Origin: Bacteroidia bacterium
GTDB lineage: Bacteria; Bacteroidota; Bacteroidia; J057; JADKCL01
Reading direction: 5' to 3'
Assembly (NCBI GenBank): GCA_020635905.1
Contig: JACJYV010000001.1
Location: 310,001 to 374,000, forward strand
DNA: 64,000 nucleotides
The position numbers and the translations under genes are program-made. The notes beneath the pieces were generated by a model that was not told the DNA's origin, did no database searches, and saw nothing but the letters and a program-made list of their open reading frames with translations. Shown here piece by piece: positions 44,339 through 51,951 of this stretch (within the stretch, counting starts at the first letter, position 1; each line of letters begins with the position of its first letter).

Positions 44339-45015
44339 ATTCCTCCCCGGCATTGAAGCCGTCTGGCTGGGAGAGAAAAACCCACCCCTGCTTCTGCCGA
44401 AAGCGTTCGGCACCTCCCTTCTTTGAGGAATGGAGGGGATTCAATTGTGAGGTATTCATTTTTATCCAAGCCTGCATTCTTAGATAACGGTAGTTGATTA
44501 AATGCCCTTTGAACATCGCGGGAATAACCAGGTTGTTTCCCAGTGCGTTTGGGGCCAGGGGAATGCTTTGCATTTTCAATTCTCGCTGGCGGGATGGGGC
44601 GTGGGGGAAATTGAGACAAGGCATGCCCTGTCTGTACTAATATGGGTGGTGGTTTGGGGAACTGCACCATGAAACGGTGCAGTTGTTTCTTTGGGGGTGG
44701 GAAAAGATCATGCTGCTGGCGGTTGGAGAGGTGAGAAGAGCCTGAGAACATTTTTTTGTTCTACCAATTTTTAGTTAGTATTGCTTTGTAATGCAGTTGA
44801 TTTTGAACTCCCTGGTTACGCTTCCTTTCTCTTCTACCCCTCCCCAAGCCCCAATCAAGTCCTGAACAAACCCTAAACAACCCCTATAGAAGGTGGGATT
44901 CGTATTGGACCTGAAGTGCAGGTGAGATGGAGTTGGAGTGGAGGAATTGGATGGGTGGAAAAAATAATATATTGGGTAAAGAACTGGAAAATGAGGACAA
45001 AGAATAATAAAAGGA
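44339..45015. other. gene-poor intergenic stretch with palindromes
   Basis: No convincing gene in about 680 bases; open frames here have no start context and no family likeness. It holds a near-palindrome around 44396-44412 (GCCGAAAAGCGTTCGGC), the palindrome AGACAAGGCATGCCCTGTCT (44614-44633, also at 60527) and the hairpin AACTGCACC...GGTGCAGTT (44660-44684). Confidence 0.6.
44660..44684 (+). repeat. 9-bp hairpin
   Basis: AACTGCACC (44660-44668) pairs perfectly with GGTGCAGTT (44676-44684) across 7 bases and is followed by GTTTCTTT. It could be a weak terminator for read-through from the SDR operon or a REP-like hairpin. Confidence 0.5.
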
Positions 45016-45092
45016 TGTTTCGACCACGCTCAACCTACAATTCGAAATATCGACCTTTTATTGCTACCCAAAACTGCTTTTTTCTGCAGCCG
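45016..45092 (+). pseudogene. remnant of the 5' end of a DprA/LOG-like gene, after a palindromic site
   Basis: A site TTTCGACCACGCTCAACC (from 45018) precedes a 46-base stretch (45047-45092) that is identical at 40 of 46 positions to 45502-45547 in the neighbouring gene. In the same frame it encodes DLLLLPKTAFFCSR against ELLNLPKTAFLCSR downstream. So it is a broken copy of the start of the DprA-like domain, cut by the site at 45093. Confidence 0.65.
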
Positions 45093-45112
45093 GGTTTCGA
45101 CTACGCTCAACC
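45093..45112 (+). repeat. palindromic site upstream of the GIY-YIG gene
   Basis: GGTTTCGACTACGCTCAACC; related sites are at 45018-45035 and 45457-45476 (GGTTTCGGCTCCGCTCAACC). They bound the GIY-YIG gene on both sides. Confidence 0.65.
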
Positions 45113-45134
45113 ATCGGCTGCTGAATACTAAGCA

Positions 45135-45941
45135 ATGAAGGGATTTATGTACATATTGAAATGTTCAGATAACAGCTATTATGTGGGAAGCACCATCAAC
45201 CTTGAGCGACGCTTAGCCCAGCATCAAGCAGGTGAAGGTGCTAATCACACTAAAAAAAGACTTCCTGTTGAGTTAGTATATTTTGAAGAATACCAAAGAA
45301 TAGACGAAGCATTTTACAGAGAAAAACAAGTACAAGGTTGGAGCAGGAAAAAGAAAGAAGCACTAATTGAAAGAAAACCTGAAAATCTACATTCGTTGGC
45401 CGAATGTAAAAATGAAACCCACCATTCCAATCGGTGGTTAATTGGTGACGAACGGTGGTTTCGGCTCCGCTCAACCACCAATATTAGGGAAAGTCTTGGC
45501 AATACCGAGCTTTTAAATCTACCCAAAACTGCTTTTTTATGCAGCCGACAAGTTCCAGCTTCCGTAGTGTTGAAATGCTATGATTGGGCCATAGAGCAAA
45601 GAGAAAAAGGCATTAGCGTTATCAGTGGTTTTCACAGCCAAATAGAAAAAGATGTGTTGCATTATCTGCTCAAAGGCAAACAGCCCATCATTTTGGCACT
45701 GGCAAGAGGACTAAAAGAAAAGTTAGAACCTGAGTTTGTAAAACCATTAGACCAAGGCAGACTACTCATCATCACACCCTTTGACAAATCGGTCAAACGG
45801 GTAAGCAGTCAAAACGCACAGACACGCAACCAACTCATGACAAGTCTTGCAGACCAAATCACCATCGGTTACGCAAGCCCAGGAGGACAGTTGGAAGAAC
45901 TGTTAAAAGGAATCAAGAAACCAATAACCAAAATCGTATGA
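45135..45941 (+). CDS. GIY-YIG nuclease fused to a DprA/LOG-like domain
   Basis: 268 residues. Residues 3-95 form a complete GIY-YIG domain: FMYILKCSDNSYYVGSTINL, ERRLAQHQAG with the catalytic Arg, and EAFYREKQVQGWSRKKKEAL with the catalytic Glu. Residues 107-115 (RWFRLRSTT) are encoded by the palindromic site at 45454-45479, not by a protein-like linker. Residues 117-268 resemble DprA/SMF or LOG Rossmann proteins (VISGFHSQIEKDVLHYLL, LLIITPFDKSVKRVSSQ, TRNQLMTSLADQITIGYASP). DprA loads RecA on incoming DNA; GIY-YIG domains cut DNA. The locus is A+T-rich with repeats, so it looks mobile. It may be one fused protein or two proteins joined by an insertion. Confidence 0.75.
   Translation: MKGFMYILKCSDNSYYVGSTINLERRLAQHQAGEGANHTKKRLPVELVYFEEYQRIDEAFYREKQVQGWSRKKKEALIERKPENLHSLAECKNETHHSNRWLIGDERWFRLRSTTNIRESLGNTELLNLPKTAFLCSRQVPASVVLKCYDWAIEQREKGISVISGFHSQIEKDVLHYLLKGKQPIILALARGLKEKLEPEFVKPLDQGRLLIITPFDKSVKRVSSQNAQTRNQLMTSLADQITIGYASPGGQLEELLKGIKKPITKIV
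45454..45479 (+). repeat. palindromic site at the nuclease/DprA junction
   Basis: GGTGGTT (45454-45460) and AACCACC (45473-45479) pair across 12 bases that hold TCGGCTCCGCTC; it is the third copy of the site at 45018 and 45093 and lies in frame within the coding region. Confidence 0.65.
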
Positions 45942-46033
45942 ACTGGGCTTTTTGCAAACGTTCTGATTTTACCAAGACCTCCCCTCTACAATTTCCCCTT
46001 CCCCCACATCCCATTTTTGCCTATTTTCACGGC

Positions 46034-46735
46034 ATGAAACACATCTCCTTTTCTTTCCTTTTTGGGCTGGCGCTGCTGGTAGCTGGCTGTGGGCCTAAGG
46101 CCGATTCGCAAAGCGAGCCTGCGGCGGCTGCGGTGAATGAATCCGCCACGGAAACGGCGGTTACGGAATCGGCGGCGGAAAAGACCGCACCTGCGAATGC
46201 TTCGGAAGCTATTGCCATGGGGGTGGAGGAGGCGCCGGAGGCTATCCGCCAGTTTATTCCGGACGGGTATGAACTGCTCGACTGGAAGAAAGGCGACCTC
46301 AACAAGGACCCCATTGAGGACATCGTGTTGCTGTGCAAATCCAGGGATGAGGAAACGGAGGAGTTTGCGGAAACGGTGCGTCCGGCGATTTTGCTGCTGG
46401 GCCGCCAGGATGGTTCCTATGTGCAGGCGGCCCGCAACGACCATTCCGTGCTGTGTAAGTCCTGCGGGGGTGTGTTTGGCGATCCGTATAATGGGATCTC
46501 GATCAAGAATGGTTACTTCTCGCTTGAGCATTACGGGGGCTCCAACTGGCGCTGGACCCGGATTATTACCTTCAAGTTTGATCCCTCCCAGGGGGAATGG
46601 TTTCTGCACAAGGATGGGGGCGACAGCTACCACACCGGCGATCCGGATAAGGTGACCACGGAGGTCAAGACGAGCAAGGATTTTGGGGTGGTGAACTTTG
46701 TGGATTATGATTATGATAAGGTGGATCAGGGGTGA
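46034..46735 (+). CDS. lipoprotein with acidic calcium-loop-like region
   Basis: 233 residues from ATG at 46034 (MKHISFSFLFGLALLVAGCG, lipobox VAGC). An Ala/Glu/Thr-rich linker (VNESATETAVTESAAEKTAP) precedes a folded part with an EF-loop-like GDLNKDPIEDIVLLCKSRD, followed by ARNDHSVLCKSCGGVFGDPY and HYGGSNWRWTRIITFKFDP. This resembles small proteins of the FG-GAP-like or 'integrin-like' group found in Bacteroidota, but the assignment is loose. An in-frame ATG at 45938 overlaps the nuclease gene stop and is not favoured. Function unknown. Confidence 0.65.
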   Translation: MKHISFSFLFGLALLVAGCGPKADSQSEPAAAAVNESATETAVTESAAEKTAPANASEAIAMGVEEAPEAIRQFIPDGYELLDWKKGDLNKDPIEDIVLLCKSRDEETEEFAETVRPAILLLGRQDGSYVQAARNDHSVLCKSCGGVFGDPYNGISIKNGYFSLEHYGGSNWRWTRIITFKFDPSQGEWFLHKDGGDSYHTGDPDKVTTEVKTSKDFGVVNFVDYDYDKVDQG

Positions 46736-46758
46736 TTAGCGATAATGGACTGAAATGG

Positions 46759-46880
46759 GTGAGTATCGCAATCCCGATAGCTATACGGGAGCGCCAAGAT
46801 TTTTGGGCCCGCGTTTCGTTGGTTGGGATGGCAAAGGACGCTAAGCTGGGCCGTTTTATTGCAGTTTAGCTTTGCGCTCC
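46759..46880. repeat. dispersed repeat R3 (122 bp, near-identical to R4)
   Basis: From the GTGAGTATCGCAATCCC-type start to GCTTTGCGCTCC it matches 46931-47052 with a single C/T change (GCGCCAAG against GCGCTAAG). It carries CCCGATAGCTATACGGG at 46773-46789 and TTTTTGGGCCCGCGTTTCG. Confidence 0.75.
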
Positions 46881-46930
46881 CGAAAGCTATCGCATGTCCA
46901 TAACTTTAATGTAATACCGGCCTTGTGTTG

Positions 46931-47112
46931 GTGAGTATCGCAATCCCGATAGCTATACGGGAGCGCTAAGATTTTTGGGCCCGCGTTTCGTTGGTTGGGA
47001 TGGCAAAGGACGCTAAGCTGGGCCGTTTTATTGCAGTTTAGCTTTGCGCTCCTTGCTCCCTTCGACCCACGAAACGCGGAAAACACCCCCTTTGCGGCCT
47101 TTGCGTGACCTA
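46931..47112. repeat. dispersed repeat R4
   Basis: The most complete copy of the R family: the R3-identical part (46931-47052), then the core CGACCCACGAAACGCGGAAA and the end TTTGCGGCCTTTGCGTGACC. The spacing between R3 and R4 (about 50 bases) is unique sequence. Confidence 0.75.
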
Positions 47113-47217
47113 TCAAATCAACAATGCCTTCGCGATCCCGAAAGCTTTCGGGATTGCTCCCTTCAACCCACGAAACGCGGAAAACAAATACTTTGCGGCC
47201 TTTGCGTGACCTAACAC
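47113..47217. repeat. dispersed repeat R5 (partial)
   Basis: It starts near a perfect palindrome CCCGAAAGCTTTCGGG (47137-47152) and repeats the R core CAACCCACGAAACGCGGAAA and TTTGCGGCCTTTGCGTGACC. A further degenerate fragment lies at about 47221-47265. The gap 46736-47337 is otherwise empty. Confidence 0.7.
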
Positions 47218-47337
47218 ATCAACGGAAAACACCCCATTTGCTGCCTTGCGATACTTCCTCACAAATTGATTGATCTTTCGGGAGAATGATTAAATTTGAG
47301 TTGATGAGAATTTTCAGGCTGAACCTTTGACTCTGAT

Positions 47338-49311
47338 TTGAGAAAGATAATTCCCGGAAACATCCGCTACGTGATTTGGGTGGTGGCTTTGCTGCTGTTC
47401 GCTAATTTTTTGTTGCGGCTGGGCTTCGCTTTGTATAATGGTTTGCATTTGCAGGCGGTTTCCTTTGCGGATCTGGCGCTGGCCTTTGGGGTGGGGGTGC
47501 GCTTCGACCTGGCTACCATCATGATTTTTACGGGTTTGGTCTTTTTGATTCTGTTGCTGCCCATCCCGGCCCTGCATCGGGAAAGTGCGTACAAACGCTT
47601 CAATATCTTCATTCTCATGCTCAACCTGCCGGTCTTTCTGGTGAATGCGGTGGACATTGTCTATTACGGATTTGCGGAAAAGCGACTGACCCATGAGCTG
47701 TACTCCATCAAGTTTGGAGATGTGACCACTACCGCGGGCGCCGGATTTTTTGACTTCTGGTGGCTGCTGTTTCTGGTGGGCAGTCTTACCTACGGGCTTT
47801 CCCGCCTGATGTGGTGGGCCACCCAACGGGTGCTGGAATCTCCGGCTGAGCCGCGCAAATACGGGAAAATTCCGGTGTGGCTGGCGCCCCTGGTGGGAGG
47901 CGGACTGATCTTTCTGTGTATCCGGGGAGGTTTTCAGCAATTGCCCCTCCGCCCCTCGATGGCCTTTGTCTCAGCCAGTAATTTTGCCGGCAACCTGGGC
48001 CTGAACAGCGCCTACACGGTGGTGAGCAGCCTGATGCTGGAAAAAGATACCCGCCTGGATCTGCTGCCCGATGAGCAGGCCAATGAAACCATCCGCCGGA
48101 TGGTGGTCAACGACTTCGACCAGGAATGGGCGGGTCCGGCCTATCCCCTGCTGCGCCGGGCAGATTTTCCGGGGCCGGAAAAAAGGTATAATGTGGTCAT
48201 GATCATCGTGGAGAGCCTGGATGCCCTGCATGTGGGCTCCATCGTGCCCAACGACACCGCGCCCAGCCTGACCCCGTTTATCGACTCGCTGGCCAAAACG
48301 GGGCTGCTCTTTACCCGCTTCCATGCCAATTCCAACCGGTCGATCGAGGCCCTGCCGGCCATTCTGAACAGTCTGCCCGACATCTACGGACGTCCGCTGA
48401 TCGGGTCGGCCCACGAAAACATCAATCACTGGGGGATCGGCAATATCCTGCATGCCCGGGGCTATAACACTTCGTTTTACCATGGAGGGCGTAACGGCAC
48501 CATGGGTTTTGACAATTACTCCCGCATTTCGGGTCTGGAGGACTATTTTGGGCTGGATGAATACCCGGAAAGTGAGCGGGATTACGACGGAAACTGGGGT
48601 ATTTTTGACAGTCCTTTCTTTGCCTGGTGGGGCGATCAACTGAACCAGACGCCTGAGCCCTTTCTTTCCGTGCTGTTTACCATTTCCAACCATCACCCCT
48701 TCACCCTGCCCGAAAATGGCTATGAGGACATCAAACATCTGAGGGCCACGCCTTACCAAAAGACCATTGCCTACACCGACCGGGTGCTGGAGGAGTTTTT
48801 TACCCGCATCGACACCATGCCCTGGAAGGACAGCACCCTTTTTGTGATCACGGCCGACCATTGCTTTTTCGAGCCTACCCATCCCACGCAAAACAGCATC
48901 AGCCACAGCCACATTCCCCTGCTGCTGATCGGACCTGGTATCGAGCCGGGAGTGAGCCGCAAAATATCGAACCAGATCAATATCATGCCCACCCTGATCG
49001 AGGCCCTGCGCCTCGACACCTGGCACTCCTCGGGGGGCGTTTCCCTGCTGAGCGATAAACCCGCCTTTGCGATCACCAATAATATGGGCATTGTGACCCT
49101 GATGCACGACTCCCTGACCTGGAGCACAGACTTTGTGCGTCCGCGGACCTGGTTTTATGAAAAAGACGGGGCCTGGAAGGCGGTAGGCGATCCCATGCAG
49201 ATGCCGGAAGCCCAGAGAAAGGAAATGGACCTCGAAGCCCGGGCGGGTTTTCAAACCTTTCTGAACATCCGGGCGAATAATGCAGTTATTGGATCGGAGT
49301 ACATGAAATAG
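47338..49311 (+). CDS. LTA synthase/sulfatase-family membrane phosphotransferase
   Basis: 657 residues from TTG at 47338. There are about five membrane helices in the first 210 residues (YVIWVVALLLFANFLLRLGF, FLILLLPIPALH) and an alkaline-phosphatase-like catalytic domain: NVVMIIVESLDALHVGSIVP with the metal-binding Glu, HANSNRSIEALPAILNSLPD with the region of the nucleophile (Ser/Thr), and LFVITADHCFFEPTHPT with the D-H metal ligands. Such enzymes transfer glycerol-phosphate or phosphoethanolamine groups to lipids or sugars. Substrate unknown. No ATG lies between the upstream in-frame stop (47320) and TTG, so the start is non-ATG. A small gap separates it from the lipid kinase. Confidence 0.85.
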   Translation: MRKIIPGNIRYVIWVVALLLFANFLLRLGFALYNGLHLQAVSFADLALAFGVGVRFDLATIMIFTGLVFLILLLPIPALHRESAYKRFNIFILMLNLPVFLVNAVDIVYYGFAEKRLTHELYSIKFGDVTTTAGAGFFDFWWLLFLVGSLTYGLSRLMWWATQRVLESPAEPRKYGKIPVWLAPLVGGGLIFLCIRGGFQQLPLRPSMAFVSASNFAGNLGLNSAYTVVSSLMLEKDTRLDLLPDEQANETIRRMVVNDFDQEWAGPAYPLLRRADFPGPEKRYNVVMIIVESLDALHVGSIVPNDTAPSLTPFIDSLAKTGLLFTRFHANSNRSIEALPAILNSLPDIYGRPLIGSAHENINHWGIGNILHARGYNTSFYHGGRNGTMGFDNYSRISGLEDYFGLDEYPESERDYDGNWGIFDSPFFAWWGDQLNQTPEPFLSVLFTISNHHPFTLPENGYEDIKHLRATPYQKTIAYTDRVLEEFFTRIDTMPWKDSTLFVITADHCFFEPTHPTQNSISHSHIPLLLIGPGIEPGVSRKISNQINIMPTLIEALRLDTWHSSGGVSLLSDKPAFAITNNMGIVTLMHDSLTWSTDFVRPRTWFYEKDGAWKAVGDPMQMPEAQRKEMDLEARAGFQTFLNIRANNAVIGSEYMK

Positions 49312-49385
49312 GACACCATGGAAAGAATCTTACCCAAATACCGTCATTTATTTGTTAGCTTCGCCCTTTACACCTTTGCTTTCCC

Positions 49386-50282
49386 ATGAAAACTCTCTTT
49401 ATCATCAATCCCAAAGCAGGCTTTCGAAAAAGGCCCACCCGCCTGATTCGCAAGATCCGGGAGACCTATAAGCAGCTTCATGAAGATTTTGAGATCTGGA
49501 TCTGGAAAGCGCCCGGCGAGATCGACGCCATGCTGGAAAAAGCCAAAGCTGAAGGTTTTGAGGCGATTATTGCAGTGGGAGGCGACGGCACGGTGCATGC
49601 GATTGGTACCCGCCTGATCGGGACGGATATTGCGCTGGGCATCATTCCCTCGGGCTCGGGCAATGGCTATGCGGCCCACCTGGGCTATCCCAAACGACAG
49701 GAGGATAATATCCGCCAACTGCCTAAACTGAGGCCAGTGAAGGTGGATACAGGTCGTTTTTGTGGTATTCCCTTTCTGAATGTCTGTGGGATCGGCATTG
49801 ATGCAGAGGTGGCCAAGAAATTTGCCAGCAGCAAGTCGCGGGGCCTGCAATCCTACATCCAGCACGGCAGCCAGGTGTATTTTCAGTATAAATCTTTTCC
49901 CTGCACCCTCACGGTGGACGATAATGAGCCCATTCCCATTGCCAAGACCCTGGTGCTGGACATCGCGAATGGGGTGTACTGGGGTGCGGGAGCGAAAATT
50001 GCCCCCCACTCCTCCATTACGGACGGCATCATGACCGCGGTATTTCTGGAGACTTCGAGCATGGTGCGCACCACCAATGTGCTGCGGCAGTTGTTTCGGG
50101 GGACGCTGGGCCATAATAAGAAGGTGAGCATGATCAACGGGAAGAAATTCACCATTCAGCGTGACTTTGCCGGACGGGGCCAGATCGACGGGGACCCGGT
50201 GGAGGAAATCCCGGCCAAGATTGAGATAGAGGTGGTGGAAGCCTCCCTGAACGTACTGGTCATGCCCGGCGGGCATGTCTGA
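49386..50282 (+). CDS. YegS/DagK-type lipid kinase
   Basis: 298 residues. Diacylglycerol kinase catalytic fold: TLFIINPKAGFRKRPTRLIR, the G-rich nucleotide loop IAVGGDGTVHAIGTRLIGT, IIPSGSGNGYAAHLGYPK, and a second domain ending QRDFAGRGQIDGDPVEEI. The family phosphorylates diacylglycerol, sphingoid bases or similar lipids. With the neighbouring membrane phosphotransferase this suggests a step in envelope-lipid metabolism; that link is inference. The gene ends where the opposite-strand csaA-like gene begins (50282/50283). Confidence 0.9.
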   Translation: MKTLFIINPKAGFRKRPTRLIRKIRETYKQLHEDFEIWIWKAPGEIDAMLEKAKAEGFEAIIAVGGDGTVHAIGTRLIGTDIALGIIPSGSGNGYAAHLGYPKRQEDNIRQLPKLRPVKVDTGRFCGIPFLNVCGIGIDAEVAKKFASSKSRGLQSYIQHGSQVYFQYKSFPCTLTVDDNEPIPIAKTLVLDIANGVYWGAGAKIAPHSSITDGIMTAVFLETSSMVRTTNVLRQLFRGTLGHNKKVSMINGKKFTIQRDFAGRGQIDGDPVEEIPAKIEIEVVEASLNVLVMPGGHV

Positions 50283-50612
50283 TCAGAACACCCGCTGACC
50301 GGGCTTTACGGGGCGATCGGGTTGCAGCAGCACCACTTCGTGTGATTCACCCACCACACCCAGCACCAGCACTTCCGACATGAATTTGCCCACCTGTTTG
50401 GGTGGAAAATTGGTGACCGCAACTATAAATTTGCCCGGCAGATCCTCCAGGGTGTACAGGTCGGTGATCTGGGCGCTGGTTTTCTTTTCTCCCAATTCGC
50501 CAAAATCAATCCAAAGCTTATAGGCTGGCTTTCGGGCTTCGGGAAAGGGTTCCGCCCGCAGTATTTGTCCGGCGCGGATCTCCACCCTGAGAAAGTCTGA
50601 GAAGTCGATCAT
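50283..50612 (-). CDS. csaA: CsaA-like tRNA-binding protein
   Basis: 109 residues, normal length. The OB fold of the tRNA-binding (EMAP/CsaA) family is clear: FLRVEIRAGQILRAEPFPEA, KPAYKLWIDFGELGEKKTSA, QITDLYTLEDLPGKFIVAVT and NFPPKQVGKFMSEVLVLGV. In Bacillus CsaA is an export-related chaperone that also binds tRNA-like structures. Convergent and abutting with the lipid kinase gene. Confidence 0.9.
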   Translation of the reverse strand: MIDFSDFLRVEIRAGQILRAEPFPEARKPAYKLWIDFGELGEKKTSAQITDLYTLEDLPGKFIVAVTNFPPKQVGKFMSEVLVLGVVGESHEVVLLQPDRPVKPGQRVF

Positions 50613-50739
50613 GGAAGAAAATTAGGCAAAAAAGTGACGGGCAGCAAGGCCCTGTGGAGGATTTGCCAAACTGCTTTTCCAGGGTTCGGGATTGCCAATC
50701 TTCCTTTCAGGCACCCCGGGTTCCATGCAAAATACCTGA

Positions 50740-51696
50740 TCAATCCAGGAGCCCCCTGGAGGGAAGCTGTGCCCATCCCTTTTTCTCGGCGTACCACCAA
50801 ATGGAATTGTCTTTCAACAAAACGATGAGCCGGGATCCGTTAGAACCATCAGAATTTTTGGGATAGCCTTTCACGGATACAAATTCCTTTCTTTCAGGGA
50901 GCCCGGTCAGATCCACTTTGGCCCATGATTCGGTTTGCACACTGGCCCACCAAAGCGTATTATCTGCCATCACTGCCAGCATACGTCCCTCGGGAGCAGA
51001 CATGGGGGCATATTTCATGTAGGTTTCAAACAAAAGGACCGGAATGGGGGGAAGGTTTTTATTCTCTGACTTCATCCAGGTTTTCTTATTCTCCTTGTAC
51101 CACCAAACCGAATTATCCCCCAATTTCATGGTCAGGCGCACGTCATAACCGGCCATACCTTTCATATACTGATAACTTTGAAGGACATCGAGACTGACCC
51201 CGACAGGCAAACCCGTCAAGGGAATTTTAACCCAGCCTTTCTTTTCGGTGTATTCCCATAATGAATTATCCTCCAGAATCACATTGATATAGGTGGTGAT
51301 ATTGATGCCGTAGGCCCCGGCAATTACATAAGGTTCAATCCCTTTGACCCCACTTTTGGGCAGCCCGGCTGCAGGTATCTGCTTCCATTTTTCATCCACA
51401 CTGTACCAAATGGAATTGTCTTCCATCACCAGCAACAGCCGGGTTTCGACGGACATGCCCGAGGGTTTTTGGTAGGCATCTATGATTTTCACGGTGCCTT
51501 TGGGGAACTCATTGACCGGCAATTTCTGCCAGCCTGTTTTTTCCGTGTACCATTTCCCTGTATTATCATCCATCAGGGCAATGATGCGGGTGCCTCCCAG
51601 CTTGTCATAAGCCTGGATCTCGCGGATATTTTGGGCGAAAAGATTTCCGGACAGCAGAACAAGCCATCCAAACAGAAGCATGAATCGTGTTTTCAT
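50740..51696 (-). CDS. secreted protein with six DNxxWW-type repeats
   Basis: 318 residues with a signal peptide (MKTRFMLLFGWLVLLSGNLF, cut near AQ). About six ~50-residue repeats of the same pattern follow, each with a hydrophobic strand, D-N-(S/T)-x-W, a Trp-rich strand and L-P: LLLVMEDNSIWYSVDEKWKQ, INVILEDNSLWEYTEKKGW, LTMKLGDNSVWWYKENKKTW, LAVMADNTLWWASVQTESW, LIVLLKDNSIWWYAEKKGW. This is the appearance of a beta-propeller or a tachylectin-like lectin fold, so carbohydrate or surface binding is possible but unproven. No T9SS domain at the C-terminus (ends PSRGLLD). Confidence 0.75.
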   Translation of the reverse strand: MKTRFMLLFGWLVLLSGNLFAQNIREIQAYDKLGGTRIIALMDDNTGKWYTEKTGWQKLPVNEFPKGTVKIIDAYQKPSGMSVETRLLLVMEDNSIWYSVDEKWKQIPAAGLPKSGVKGIEPYVIAGAYGINITTYINVILEDNSLWEYTEKKGWVKIPLTGLPVGVSLDVLQSYQYMKGMAGYDVRLTMKLGDNSVWWYKENKKTWMKSENKNLPPIPVLLFETYMKYAPMSAPEGRMLAVMADNTLWWASVQTESWAKVDLTGLPERKEFVSVKGYPKNSDGSNGSRLIVLLKDNSIWWYAEKKGWAQLPSRGLLD

Positions 51697-51951
51697 ATAG
51701 GTGGTGTGGTATTCAGATTAAAATGAAGGTCATAATTTAGAAAATAAAATTTGACAGCACAATGAATTTTTATGGTCACTTTTGGGGAATGGCTCCGGGA
51801 AGAAAACGCAGGTAAATTGCCTCCCATTGGAGGACGTCCCCAAAGGGTAAAACCTGGCCACGGTTTCGATCCATTTGTGAAAAAGTGTTAATTTGATGAC
51901 TCCCGCCACCCCTCAGAGCCAGACTGAGCCTGCTTTTCCTTATCTTGAAGG
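51697..51951. other. divergent intergenic region
   Basis: 255 bases between divergent starts. No ORF, no clear promoter pair; TTATCTTGAAGGATG just before the 51952 start is a one-base-off -7 element. Nothing else is seen. Confidence 0.4.

Noticed and set aside
44179..44751. 190-codon frame on the minus strand after the SDR gene
   Set aside because: It overlaps the SDR gene and then runs over palindromic intergenic sequence; Pro/Arg-rich, no family.
45135..45941. Nuclease of a restriction or phage-defence island
   Set aside because: No methyltransferase, helicase or other defence gene is adjacent; the flanking palindromes and duplication fit a mobile GIY-YIG gene better.
46736..47337. CRISPR array
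   Set aside because: Repeats here are few, long (over 100 bases) and irregularly spaced, with no unique spacers and no cas genes.
47971..49254. 427-codon frame on the minus strand within the LTA-synthase-like gene
   Set aside because: Antisense to a clear membrane enzyme; His/Gly/Arg-rich with no domain.
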